Notes: generated by a model not told the origin, from the letters alone. A stretch of 59,501 bases of DNA from Brevirhabdus pacifica (GCF_002797755.1 NZ_PGFI01000016.1:1-59501), one strand, 5' to 3'. Counted from the first letter of the stretch, positions 25,358 to 33,220 are shown. Translations and numbers: made by a program.

Positions 25358-26731
25358 TCAGAGCCTTTCGGTTGTCGTTTTGGCAATCTCGCTGCCGAGG
25401 TTTTCATTCAGAAGCGCCCGCGCCTCGGCCAGACGCGAGAGCGCGGCGGTATCATCCGCATCGCTCTCGGCCGCTTCGGCGAGCCGGTCGTCAGAGAGGG
25501 GGTCAGTCGGGCGCCCATCCACGAGCACCTCATAGTGCAGGTTCGGACCTGTCGCCGTGCCAGTCGCGCCGACGCGGCCGATCACGTCTCCCGCCGCAAC
25601 GCGTTGGCCTTGTGCCAAGTCTTCCGGCACGGCGCTCAGATGCGCGTAGCGCGTCATGGTGTCGGAGCCGTGCAAGATTTCGACCACGCGACCATATCCG
25701 CCGCGCCAGCCGATGAAATTGACCCGCCCCGGTGCCGTCGCTTGAACCGGTGTCCCACGTGCCGCTGCAAAATCGACGCCGGTGTGCATCCGGACGTTGC
25801 CAAAGACCGGATGCGTGCGGCGTCCGAACACCGAGCTGAGGCGCGCGCCCTCGACCGGCTGTGCAAAGACGCGCAGCACCTCGCCATCGACGTAGATCGT
25901 CGCCTGACCGCTGCCGTCGTCCGGCCATACGATCTCGTAAAGCGAACCGCCGATCTCCAGTGCGGCGAAGGCGAGTTCGGGCTGTCCGATCCTGTCCTCG
26001 CCGACCCGCGCCTCACGCCAGAGAAGCCTTAGTGTTTCGCCGCCGGACATCTCGCGGCGGAAATCCACGGTCCCACCCAGCATCTGCGCAAGGTCCACGG
26101 AAAAACGGGCGGGTATGCCGGCTTCGTCGAGTGCCGCGAAGATCGAGCTGTCGATTACGGCTTCGCCGGCAAGGGTTACGATCTCCGGATCCGGAGCCAC
26201 GACCTGTGTGGACAACTGCTCGCCGAAAACCACCTCGATCCGAACCCCGTCCTCGACGGCGAGTGAGACGGTGCGGGGGCTGCCGTCCATGGTCGAAGCA
26301 ACAGTGACCGAGTGCCCCGGCCGCAGCCGTCGCAGATCGTATTCCGCGCCAAGCGCGAGGGCAACTTCGGCTCTGTCAGGTGCCGCAAGTCCAGCTTCGG
26401 ACAGCAAGAAATCGAGCGTCTCGCCAGCTGCAACGTCGCGCGACCATGTCGACAGCGGTGGCTCGATCGCCCGTACCGGCCTGTCGGCAACAGCGACCTG
26501 CAGAAGGGGCAGCGGGCTGAGATTGTGTGCATCGTCTGCCCATGCCGTCACGGGCAGCGTCACGGGAATGTCAACGTTCTGGGGGACTTCAGGACGTTGG
26601 GGCATCCAGCTACCTGCCTGGACAAGTTCCGGCGGCACGGGTTCTTTCGACAAAAGATCGAAGATGGCGATAGCCGCACCCGAAACCGTCCCCGCAATTG
26701 CAACACAAGCCGCCAAAGTTCTGAGCCTCAT
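25358..26731 (-). CDS. M23 family metallopeptidase (murein endopeptidase)
   Basis: A 457-residue inner-membrane-anchored protein. N-terminal helix TLAACVAIAGTVSGAAIAIF; a LysM-like/OapA-type region (GETLDFLLSEAGL, LRPGHSVTVAS); then the M23 (LytM) domain with MHTGVDFAA, MTRYAHLS and GPNLHYEV. The usual HLH of the last motif is NLH here, so one catalytic His is replaced by Asn. ATG 26731 makes an ATGA overlap with the SCO gene; the longer frame to 27082 is antisense-like. It would cut peptide cross-links, complementing the L,D-transpeptidases. Confidence 0.9.
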   Translation of the reverse strand: MRLRTLAACVAIAGTVSGAAIAIFDLLSKEPVPPELVQAGSWMPQRPEVPQNVDIPVTLPVTAWADDAHNLSPLPLLQVAVADRPVRAIEPPLSTWSRDVAAGETLDFLLSEAGLAAPDRAEVALALGAEYDLRRLRPGHSVTVASTMDGSPRTVSLAVEDGVRIEVVFGEQLSTQVVAPDPEIVTLAGEAVIDSSIFAALDEAGIPARFSVDLAQMLGGTVDFRREMSGGETLRLLWREARVGEDRIGQPELAFAALEIGGSLYEIVWPDDGSGQATIYVDGEVLRVFAQPVEGARLSSVFGRRTHPVFGNVRMHTGVDFAAARGTPVQATAPGRVNFIGWRGGYGRVVEILHGSDTMTRYAHLSAVPEDLAQGQRVAAGDVIGRVGATGTATGPNLHYEVLVDGRPTDPLSDDRLAEAAESDADDTAALSRLAEARALLNENLGSEIAKTTTERL

Positions 26732-27354
26732 GTCGCCCCCTCCGTTTCTTCTTCCAGCGCGCGGCGAATTTTCGGCACCGCGAATTCTCTGGGTTCGTGA
26801 TAGTCGATCATGGTGACGAACCGCCCAGAGGCTGCGAACAGGAAGACGCTCGCGGTGTGGTTCATCGTGTAATCGCCGCTTTCCGTCGGCACCCGCACGT
26901 AGGTGGCGCGGAAGCCGTCCGCGACGCGCGCGATCTGCTCTTCCGGTCCCGTCCAGCCGCGGATCGCCGGATGGAAGTAGCCGACATATTCGGCCATCGT
27001 TTCGACAGTGTCGCGCTCGGGATCGACCGTGATGAAAACCACGTTCATCTCGTCGGCCTCGTCTCCCAGATCGTCGAGCCATCCCGAAATGTCCGATAGC
27101 GTGGTCGGGCAGACATCGGGACAGTAGGTGAAGCCAAAGAACGCCATCGTCGGTCGCCCGATGAGGGTTTCCGGCCCGACCACGTTGCCCTCATGATCCG
27201 TCAGACGGAAATCCATCGCGGTCAGAGCCACTGGCCGCTGCCCGATAGGCTCAGGTCCACCGGGGCCATCGACCTGCCACCAACCGACGAAGAGCATCAG
27301 GGCGACCGCCCCGGCACCAGCCGCGCCGTACCCCAGGATCGCCCGTCGCTGCAT
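26728..27354 (-). CDS. SCO1/SenC copper chaperone 2
   Basis: A 208-residue membrane-anchored thioredoxin-fold protein. Anchor helix GYGAAGAGAVALMLFVGWW; copper site Cys pair in FTYCPDVCPTTLS; distal His in YTMNHTASVFLF. SCO proteins deliver copper to cytochrome oxidase or act as thiol reductases. It is coupled by ATGA to PCu(A)C upstream and to the M23 gene downstream. A second SCO protein heads the same operon; the two share only family-level similarity. PCu(A)C next to SCO is a known partnership in copper delivery to the CuA site. Confidence 0.93.
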   Translation of the reverse strand: MQRRAILGYGAAGAGAVALMLFVGWWQVDGPGGPEPIGQRPVALTAMDFRLTDHEGNVVGPETLIGRPTMAFFGFTYCPDVCPTTLSDISGWLDDLGDEADEMNVVFITVDPERDTVETMAEYVGYFHPAIRGWTGPEEQIARVADGFRATYVRVPTESGDYTMNHTASVFLFAASGRFVTMIDYHEPREFAVPKIRRALEEETEGAT

Positions 27355-27821
27355 CAGTCCTCTGGCCCCCGCGCGGCGATGCTGAGGATCGGAACCTCGA
27401 CCGTCACTTCGCCCCCGTCGTCGAAAAGCAGTGTCAGCGGAAAGGTGTCCCCTTCCGTCATTGGTTCTTGCAGCCGCATCAGCATTGCGTGAAGGCCCCC
27501 CGGTTCGAGCGCGATGCTCTCGCCCGGGGCGATCACGATCTCCCCCGCCGGGCTCATGGAGCTCACACCTTCGGCATTGGTCTTCGTCTCGTGAATTTCG
27601 GGCATCATCGCGAGCGGTGTTGCAAGGCCGATCAGCGTCACCGGCTCGTCGCCGGTGTTGCTTATCGTCATGTATGCGGCCCCGGGGCGGTTCATCCCGA
27701 TAGAGGCGCGGGACCACGCGTTCTCGACGACAACATCCTCGGGTCCGGCCAGCGCGGGCACTGAGAGCCCTCCTAGGGTCAAAAGCGCAGTCAATGTGCC
27801 GGTCAAAATATGCTTTTTCAT
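27354..27821 (-). CDS. PCu(A)C periplasmic copper chaperone
   Basis: A 155-residue exported cupredoxin-like chaperone. Signal MKKHILTGTLTALLTLGGLS to ALA. Copper-binding His/Met motif pieces: PLAMMPEIHETK and GGLHAMLMRLQEPM, in the family spacing. It hands Cu(I) to SCO or directly to the CuA site. ATG 27821 was chosen for its signal peptide; the upstream open frame overlaps the DsbA gene. It overlaps the SCO gene by ATGA. Confidence 0.93.
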   Translation of the reverse strand: MKKHILTGTLTALLTLGGLSVPALAGPEDVVVENAWSRASIGMNRPGAAYMTISNTGDEPVTLIGLATPLAMMPEIHETKTNAEGVSSMSPAGEIVIAPGESIALEPGGLHAMLMRLQEPMTEGDTFPLTLLFDDGGEVTVEVPILSIAARGPED

Positions 27822-27844
27822 CGTTTTGATCCTGCCCTTTCCAT

Positions 27845-28504
27845 TCATTTTTGCGCGGAAGCGACTTCGGCAGCCACCAATCGCCGCAGTTCTGCCTCCC
27901 CGAACGGATCGAGCGGCTTGCCGTTCACGAAGAATGTGGGCGTCTGGCGAATTCCCACGGTCTCTACATCGGCACGATCCTGATTCAGGATCGCCACTAC
28001 ACCCGGTGCCAGCATTTGGCTGCGCGCGGCCTCGGCATCGAGCCCGGCCGTGGCGGCGACCTGTAGGATTAGGCCGGGCGCCGGGGCACCGTGCGACGCC
28101 CATCTCGGCTGTTCCCGCAGAACGGCCTCGAGCACCGGCACGTAAACGTCCTGCATGCGCGCCGCCTCGAGCACGCGGATGGCTTCCTCGGATGCCGCGC
28201 CGTGGAAGGGCGTGTAGCGGATCACGACGCGGACAGCTTCCCCATGCTCGGCCATGATGTCCTTCACGATGGGATGAAATGCGCGACAGGCCTCGCAGGC
28301 CGGATCGAAGAATTCGACGATCGTGACGGGCGCATCCGCAGGCCCGAGGATGGGCGAGTAGGGGCGGATCATCGCCTCCGCAAGTTCCGGAGCAACGGGC
28401 TCCGCTTCGGCCACTGGGCCGGGGCGGTTTGCAAACCAGGTGGCTCCGCCGAAACCGGCGGCGCCGAGGGCAAGAACGGACAGGATCAGGCCGCGTCGAT
28501 TCAT
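27845..28504 (-). CDS. DsbA-family thiol oxidoreductase
   Basis: A 219-residue periplasmic thioredoxin-fold protein with an N-terminal anchor (RRGLILSVLALGAAGFGGATWF). Active site FFDPACEACRAFHP (CEAC) and cis-Pro loop RQTPTFFVNGKPL. It would introduce or isomerise disulphides. It is coupled to the DsbB-like gene by ATGA, so the two probably form an oxidation pair. Copper damages thiols and disulphides, which fits its place among copper chaperones. Confidence 0.93.
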   Translation of the reverse strand: MNRRGLILSVLALGAAGFGGATWFANRPGPVAEAEPVAPELAEAMIRPYSPILGPADAPVTIVEFFDPACEACRAFHPIVKDIMAEHGEAVRVVIRYTPFHGAASEEAIRVLEAARMQDVYVPVLEAVLREQPRWASHGAPAPGLILQVAATAGLDAEAARSQMLAPGVVAILNQDRADVETVGIRQTPTFFVNGKPLDPFGEAELRRLVAAEVASAQK

Positions 28505-28923
28505 GTTCGTGTGTCCTTTAATGAAAGGGCCGACAGCGCCCCGATCAGCGCGAAGGCGGCGAGCGCCATCAGCGGGATAGGGATGCCGAAGACCAGTTGG
28601 TTGTCATCGGTGCAAGAGGGGCCGGTGGCCGTGCAGGGCAGGACGCGTTCGGGAACAAGACCGACGTACAGCCCCATGTGCCAGAGGGCGATTGCGCCGC
28701 CGCCAAGCGCCAATGCGATGCCGTAGCGCCCCACGCGGCCGTCCCGCCACCAAAGGCCGAGCCCGAGGACAATGGCCAAGGGGAACATGAAGGCGCGCTG
28801 GAACCAGCACAGCACACAGGGCGTCTGCCCCAGCACCTCGCCGATGAAAAGCACGGCAAGCGAGGCGACGAGCGCGATGATCCACGCCAGCCCGAGGGCT
28901 GTTTCTCCGGACATACGGTTCAT
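28501..28923 (-). CDS. DsbB/BdbC-type disulphide bond formation protein
   Basis: A 140-residue, four-helix membrane protein. Both redox Cys pairs are present: TPCVLCWFQR in the first periplasmic loop and LPCTATGPSC in the second. It would re-oxidise the adjacent DsbA using quinone. ATG 28923 follows GAGAGGA and lies 5 bp after the SCO stop; the longer frame to 28986 overlaps SCO and was rejected. It is the second gene of the ten-gene run. Confidence 0.92.
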   Translation of the reverse strand: MNRMSGETALGLAWIIALVASLAVLFIGEVLGQTPCVLCWFQRAFMFPLAIVLGLGLWWRDGRVGRYGIALALGGGAIALWHMGLYVGLVPERVLPCTATGPSCTDDNQLVFGIPIPLMALAAFALIGALSALSLKDTRT

Positions 28924-28928
28924 GTCGG

Positions 28929-29531
28929 TCAGATCCTCTCTTCCAGATCGGCGAGGATCTCTTCGGCGGAGGTGCCGTAGGGCCACGAGTCGGCGAAGCC
29001 CGCGTCGGGATCGAAGAGGAACAGATGCGACGTGTGGCCCATCGTGTAACCATCCGGCGCCGCAGCCTCTTCGACGCGTTCGAAGAAGATCGGAAAGGTC
29101 TCGGATGTGGCGGCGATCTGTTCCGGCGTGCCGGTCAGCCCGATGAAGCCCGCATCGAACAGCGGGACGTATTCGGCGAGTGCTGCGGGCGTGTCTCGTT
29201 CAGGGTCGATTGTTATGAAAATCGGCTGGACCTTGGCGGCATCGTCGCCCAGACCGTCCATCACCGCCGCGACCTCGGATAGGGTCGTCGGGCAGACGTC
29301 GGGGCAGTTGGTAAAGCCGAAAAAAACCAGCATCCAGCGCCCCGCAAAGTCCTCCTCGGTTCGAACCATACCCTGGTGGTCCGTCAGTTCGAACTCAGCG
29401 AAAAAAGGCGGTTCGGCGTCGGTTCGGGCGCTATCGGCACGATAATCGGACCAGAGCAAAAGCCATACGAAAGCAAGCGCTGCCACGCCTGCCAAAACCC
29501 AAAGAAACTTCTGTGCCGATGTAAGGGACAA
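28929..29531 (-). CDS. SCO1/SenC copper chaperone 1
   Basis: A 200-residue membrane-anchored protein. Anchor FLWVLAGVAALAFVWLLLW; copper Cys pair FTNCPDVCPTTLS; distal His in YTMGHTSHLFLF. The start is TTG 29531, about 36 bp after the -10 of promoter C; no ATG is available in the N-terminal region. It is the first gene of the minus-strand run SCO-DsbB-DsbA-PCuAC-SCO-M23-DUF411-ZIP-LspA-Lnt, in which no gap exceeds 25 bp. Confidence 0.92.
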   Translation of the reverse strand: MSLTSAQKFLWVLAGVAALAFVWLLLWSDYRADSARTDAEPPFFAEFELTDHQGMVRTEEDFAGRWMLVFFGFTNCPDVCPTTLSEVAAVMDGLGDDAAKVQPIFITIDPERDTPAALAEYVPLFDAGFIGLTGTPEQIAATSETFPIFFERVEEAAAPDGYTMGHTSHLFLFDPDAGFADSWPYGTSAEEILADLEERI

Positions 29532-29566
29532 TCCTGTTCGCCTGATTTTGATTCTTATTGCCTGTG

Positions 29567-29597
29567 CGGATACATCCTCTAGCCGCTAGAGGTTCAA
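29567..29597 (-). promoter_or_regulatory. MerR-type promoter C (heads the ten-gene minus-strand run)
   Basis: Read on the minus strand: TTGAAC (29597-29592), a 19-bp spacer with a perfect CCTCTAG-CGG-CTAGAGG dyad, and TATCCG (29572-29567). The -35 and -10 hexamers are identical to promoter D. It sits between the minus-strand SCO gene and the plus-strand merR gene, the place expected for the regulator's own target. Confidence 0.88.
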
Positions 29598-29702
29598 GCA
29601 CGAAATCATGGTATAGCTTGAACTCACGCGTCTGTGAAACCGACACTTGTTTATTCCGACGGCAAAACCTACACAAACTGTATCTTTTTCATGGAGGCGA
29701 AA

Positions 29703-30131
29703 ATGCTCACGATCGGTACTCTGTCAAAGAAGACTGGCACGAAGGTGCAGACCATCCGGTACTACGAACAGATTGGGCTCATGCCCGAACCTGGCAGGAC
29801 CGAAGGCGGGCAGAGGCGCTACGACAATGCACAGCTCGACCGGCTGTCCTTCATCCGCCATTCGCGACAACTCGGTTTCTCGCTCGATGCGATCCGCGAG
29901 CTGCTCGACCTCAGCGACCATCCCAACCGGCCCTGTGATGAGGCTGATGCCATCGCGCGTCGCCAGCTCAAACAGGTGGAGCAGCGCATGGCCCGCCTGA
30001 AGGCGCTGCGCACGGAACTGAAACGCATGGTTCACGAATGCAGCGGCGGGCGGACGGGAGATTGCAAGGTGCTTGAGGTGTTGCGGGACCATTCGGAATG
30101 CTTGACCGAACACGAGGAAATCGGGGCCTGA
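29703..30131 (+). CDS. MerR family metal-responsive activator (ZntR/CadR-like)
   Basis: A 142-residue MerR regulator. Winged HTH MLTIGTLSKKTGTKVQTIRY and YEQIGLMPEP; a long dimer helix; and metal-loop cysteines at 78, 113, 121 and 133. Cys113-x7-Cys121 is the metal loop of MerR sensors. A Cys at the position of Cys78 is characteristic of the divalent (Zn/Cd/Pb) sensors such as ZntR; copper sensors (CueR) have Ser there. It is the only MerR gene in the window and lies beside promoter C. It is the best candidate activator of promoters A-D. Confidence 0.92.
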   Translation: MLTIGTLSKKTGTKVQTIRYYEQIGLMPEPGRTEGGQRRYDNAQLDRLSFIRHSRQLGFSLDAIRELLDLSDHPNRPCDEADAIARRQLKQVEQRMARLKALRTELKRMVHECSGGRTGDCKVLEVLRDHSECLTEHEEIGA

Positions 30132-30213
30132 AGGAATTCAGCCAACATTCCGGCTGGAACGCAGATCAGCCGCAGAAGTTAATGTGTCGTACAACACAAG
30201 CTGGAACCACAAA

Positions 30214-30813
30214 ATGGCCGCTAGACAAGATTCAATGGAGAGACGGACGCTTTGGATCGTTCTGGCGCTCAATATCGGTTTGGCCGTGGCTTTTTTCGCA
30301 ACAGGCGCCTTCGGCGACTCAAGTGCCCTGATCGCCAACGGGCTCGATAACCTCTCCGACAGCTTCGTCTACGCGATCAGCCTTTTCGCTTTGTCCCGAT
30401 CCGCCAAATGGAAACGCGGGGCGGCGAACGTTTCCGGCGGGCTGCTGATCCTGTTCGCTGCAGGCATCCTCTACGATGCGTGGCGCCGCTACATCGGTGG
30501 GTCAGATCCGCTCGGGACGATCATGATTGCAATGGCCCTGATCGCGGCGGCTATCAACGCAGTCTGCGTTTGGCTGCTCGCTAAGCTCAAAAATCCAAAC
30601 GTCAATATCCGCGCGGCCAACACCTTCAGTTACAACGATTTCGCCGCGAACCTCGGGATCGTCGTGGCCGGTGGCCTCGTCGCTTGGCTAGGAACCAACT
30701 GGCCGGACCTTGTCGTCGGTGTGATCGTCGCCGGGATCGCGGCCTGGGGCGGTATCGACATCCTGCGCGACGCACACGGCGAACACCACAAAGCGGTTCA
30801 CACGGACAAATAG
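30214..30813 (+). CDS. CDF-type cation transporter 1
   Basis: About 199 residues with six helices. The metal site has NGLDNLSDSFVYA (DxxxD) in helix 2 and TFSYNDFAANLG in helix 5, where classical CDF proteins have HxxxD. The C-terminal cytoplasmic domain is very short (EHHKAVHTDK). The same helix-5 ND pattern appears in the HMA-fused CDF at 36754-37605. ATG 30214 was chosen; GTG 30184 and ATG 30235 are alternatives. It lies 82 bp after merR on the same strand, so it may be read from the merR transcript. Confidence 0.86.
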   Translation: MAARQDSMERRTLWIVLALNIGLAVAFFATGAFGDSSALIANGLDNLSDSFVYAISLFALSRSAKWKRGAANVSGGLLILFAAGILYDAWRRYIGGSDPLGTIMIAMALIAAAINAVCVWLLAKLKNPNVNIRAANTFSYNDFAANLGIVVAGGLVAWLGTNWPDLVVGVIVAGIAAWGGIDILRDAHGEHHKAVHTDK

Positions 30814-30842
30814 TTGCGGGAGATTCTTTCTGAAAGAAAGGA

Positions 30843-30873
30843 TTGAAGCTATAGTGACTATAGCAATTAGTCT
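30843..30873 (+). promoter_or_regulatory. MerR-type promoter E (variant, before transglutaminase-CDF-ICMT)
   Basis: TTGAAG at 30843-30848, a 19-bp spacer holding the perfect dyad GCTATAG-TGA-CTATAGC, and TAGTCT at 30868-30873. The spacing matches promoters A-D but the dyad bases differ (CTATAG instead of CTCTAG), so it may be read by the same regulator weakly or by another MerR protein. Confidence 0.72.
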
Positions 30874-30902
30874 TGTTCCAAGACGATTCGAGGAGCGACC
30901 CG

Positions 30903-31664
30903 TTGCAGATGATCGACCCCCTACTTGTACCCACCAAACTACTGGATTTTGATGCCGCGCCTCTTGCGCGTCTAATTGAGAACCGCAGCTGGCGCGGCTT
31001 ATCCGAATACGATCGGATCGGAGCTGCCTATGATTTCGTTCGGAATGAAATCGCGTTCGGATACAATCGAGCTGACGACATCCCCGCATCCGAAGTGCTT
31101 TCCGACGGCTATGGGCAGTGCAATACCAAAGGCACGCTCTTGATGGCGCTGCTGCGTGGTGTCGGCATTCGTTGCCGGTTGCATGGGTTTACGATCCACA
31201 AAGGCTTGCAGCGCGGTGTTGTCCCTGAGCTGGTGTATCCGCTTGCTCCGCAGGAAATTCTCCACTCATGGGTCGAGATCGAATTTCAAGGTGCCTGGAT
31301 CAACCTTGAAGGCTTCATCCTGGATGACGCTTTCCTCGATGTCCTGCAAACGTCATTCTCGGACACAGAAAGTCTCTGCGGTTATGGCGCGGGCACGGAT
31401 TGCCTTGGCGCGCCTCCCGTCGCCTGGAACGGAGAAGATACCTACATTCAGAAAACCGGCATCGTGCAGGATTTCGGCGTGTTTGATACGCCGGACGCCT
31501 TCTATTTTTCCCATGAGCAATCCTTTGGATGGCTGCGTGGTGCCCTTTACCGTCATATCATACGCCACTGGATGAATGCGCGCGTTCGTGGTTTCCGCAG
31601 CGACCGCCTCAAGACTGACCGACGCGCGACACACGCGCATGAGGAGCCTGCCAATGCCACATGA
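30903..31664 (+). CDS. Transglutaminase-like protein
   Basis: About 253 residues, no signal peptide. The papain-like triad is recognisable: Cys in SDGYGQCNTKGTLLMALLRG, His in ILHSWVEIEFQG and Asp in LEGFILDDAF. Bacterial members act as proteases or amidases as well as transglutaminases; the substrate is unknown. TTG 30903 is preferred (GAGGAG 9 bp upstream) with ATG 30909 next. A start at 30873 lies inside the -10 of promoter E and is ruled out. It overlaps the CzcD-like gene by 11 bp. Confidence 0.82.
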   Translation: MQMIDPLLVPTKLLDFDAAPLARLIENRSWRGLSEYDRIGAAYDFVRNEIAFGYNRADDIPASEVLSDGYGQCNTKGTLLMALLRGVGIRCRLHGFTIHKGLQRGVVPELVYPLAPQEILHSWVEIEFQGAWINLEGFILDDAFLDVLQTSFSDTESLCGYGAGTDCLGAPPVAWNGEDTYIQKTGIVQDFGVFDTPDAFYFSHEQSFGWLRGALYRHIIRHWMNARVRGFRSDRLKTDRRATHAHEEPANAT

Positions 31665-32571
31665 CCACGGGCACGCGCATATCGATCCGGATTCTGGCGA
31701 TCGGCGGGTTGCCATCGCGATCTGGGCGAACGGGCTTCTTACCGTTGCGCAAATCGTCGGGGGCATATTGTCGGGCAGCCTGGCACTGATCGCCGATGCG
31801 CTGCACAACTTTTCCGATATGGCCTCGCTTGTCATTGCCTTTGCCGCACGCAAGATCGCGCGCCGCCCGGCCGATGAGCGCATGACCTTCGGCTATGGCC
31901 GGGTCGAAATCGTCGCGGCCCTGATCAACTACACCACCCTCATCGTGATCGGCTTCTATCTGATCTACGAAGGTGGCATGCGCATGATTGATCCACCCGA
32001 AGTCATGGGGTGGACCGTAGTCATTCTCGGTGGAATCGCGCTTGTGGTCGACACGCTGACCGCAATGCTTACCTATTCGATGCAGAAGGGGAGCGTGAAC
32101 ATCCGTGCGCTTTTTCTCCACAACCTTTCGGATGCGTTGGCTTCAGTGGCCGTCATAGTCGGCGGGACGCTCATAATACTCTATGATATGCGTTGGGTTG
32201 ATCCGGCCATCACTATCGGCATCGCGCTCTACATCCTGTATCTGTCCTTCACCGAAATAGGGGGCCCAATTCGAACCCTGATGCTTGGGAGCCCACCAGG
32301 TATTGATGGAAATGACGTGGTCAGAGCGATCCAGTGTGTCGATGGCGTTGTGGACGTGCATCATGTCCACCTGTGGCAAATGCAGGAGCACGCCGCGGCA
32401 TTGGACTGCCATATTGTCGTCGAACGCGAACGGATGGGTGAGGCCGACAAGATTAAAGAAAACGTCAAATCGGTGCTGCATGAACGTTTCTCAATCGAGC
32501 ATTCCACGCTTGAATTCGAAGCGAGCGACAATGCGCATCAGGAGGCGCAGGTGTTCGGACACCGCTCATGA
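31654..32571 (+). CDS. CDF family metal efflux transporter (CzcD-like)
   Basis: A 305-residue classical CDF protein. His-rich N-terminus (HDHGHAHID); six helices; metal sites LIADALHNFSDMASL and FLHNLSDALASV (HxxxD in helices 2 and 5). A full C-terminal cytoplasmic domain carries VHHVHLWQM and ALDCHIVVE. This type exports Zn(II), Cd(II) or Co(II) against protons. ATG 31654 follows GAGGAG; it ends in an ATGA overlap with the methyltransferase gene. Confidence 0.94.
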   Translation: MPHDHGHAHIDPDSGDRRVAIAIWANGLLTVAQIVGGILSGSLALIADALHNFSDMASLVIAFAARKIARRPADERMTFGYGRVEIVAALINYTTLIVIGFYLIYEGGMRMIDPPEVMGWTVVILGGIALVVDTLTAMLTYSMQKGSVNIRALFLHNLSDALASVAVIVGGTLIILYDMRWVDPAITIGIALYILYLSFTEIGGPIRTLMLGSPPGIDGNDVVRAIQCVDGVVDVHHVHLWQMQEHAAALDCHIVVERERMGEADKIKENVKSVLHERFSIEHSTLEFEASDNAHQEAQVFGHRS

Positions 32572-33125
32572 CGATTGCCCAAGGCATACTAGTGGTCGTT
32601 GGCCTGCTATCCGGTCTGGTTTTGATTGGTGCGCTCCTTTGGTCGATCGCCCGCCCGTCCAAGCGCATCTGGCCTCCAAACAGAGAGCATTCAGTCATAC
32701 CAAACATTGCATGGGGACTCACATTGGCCGTGTTTGGGGCGGTGATCGGTTTGGGCATCTTGGATTGGAAATCCGCTTCTATGGCCAACGCACTCCGTTG
32801 GGCGGTCGGGCCGTTCTTGATCGCAACCGGAAATCTGATTGTCTGGTGGGGGGCATTCAGCATTGGACTGAAAGCCACCAGCGGTGCGAAAGACGAGCTG
32901 ATCACTTCGGGTCTCTACCGTTTCTCTCGGCATCCGCAGTACCTTGCCGACATGGCCATCCTGGTAGGTTTTGGTCTTCTCTTCGCCTCATCTTGGGTTT
33001 GGCCTATCGTCATCGTTGGAGTTGCCGCGCTGGCCCTTGCCCCGCTCGCGGAAGAGCCATGGCTGCATGAACAATACGGCTCCAAGTATCGCGATTATTG
33101 CGCTGAAACGCGTCGATACCTGTAA
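32568..33125 (+). CDS. ICMT-like membrane methyltransferase
   Basis: A 185-residue protein with four to five helices. The C-terminal half has the isoprenylcysteine carboxyl methyltransferase (ICMT/PEMT-like) signature: ITSGLYRFSRHPQYLADMA and EEPWLHEQYGSKYRDYCAET. Bacterial members methylate unknown small acceptors or lipids. It is translationally coupled to the CDF gene. ICMT-like genes recur beside CDF/CzcD genes in metal-resistance loci, but the role is not established. Confidence 0.88.
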   Translation: MTIAQGILVVVGLLSGLVLIGALLWSIARPSKRIWPPNREHSVIPNIAWGLTLAVFGAVIGLGILDWKSASMANALRWAVGPFLIATGNLIVWWGAFSIGLKATSGAKDELITSGLYRFSRHPQYLADMAILVGFGLLFASSWVWPIVIVGVAALALAPLAEEPWLHEQYGSKYRDYCAETRRYL

Positions 33126-33160
33126 ACTCGCTGCCTCACGAGAACGTCATCGTTTTTCAG

Positions 33161-33191
33161 TTGAACCTCTAGCTACTAGAGGTCGTATCCG
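33161..33191 (+). promoter_or_regulatory. MerR-type promoter D (before L,D-transpeptidase 3)
   Basis: TTGAAC at 33161-33166, a 19-bp spacer with the perfect dyad CCTCTAG-CTA-CTAGAGG, and TATCCG at 33186-33191. Both hexamers and both arms are identical to promoter C. The downstream gene starts at 33221, leaving a short leader. Confidence 0.88.
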
Positions 33192-33220
33192 TCAGCCAAC
33201 AAAAGAGTGAGGCGAGGCAT

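Noticed and set aside
26732-27082. N-terminal extension of the M23 peptidase
   Set aside because: Lies over the SCO gene in another frame; the anchor helix begins at the ATG 26731.
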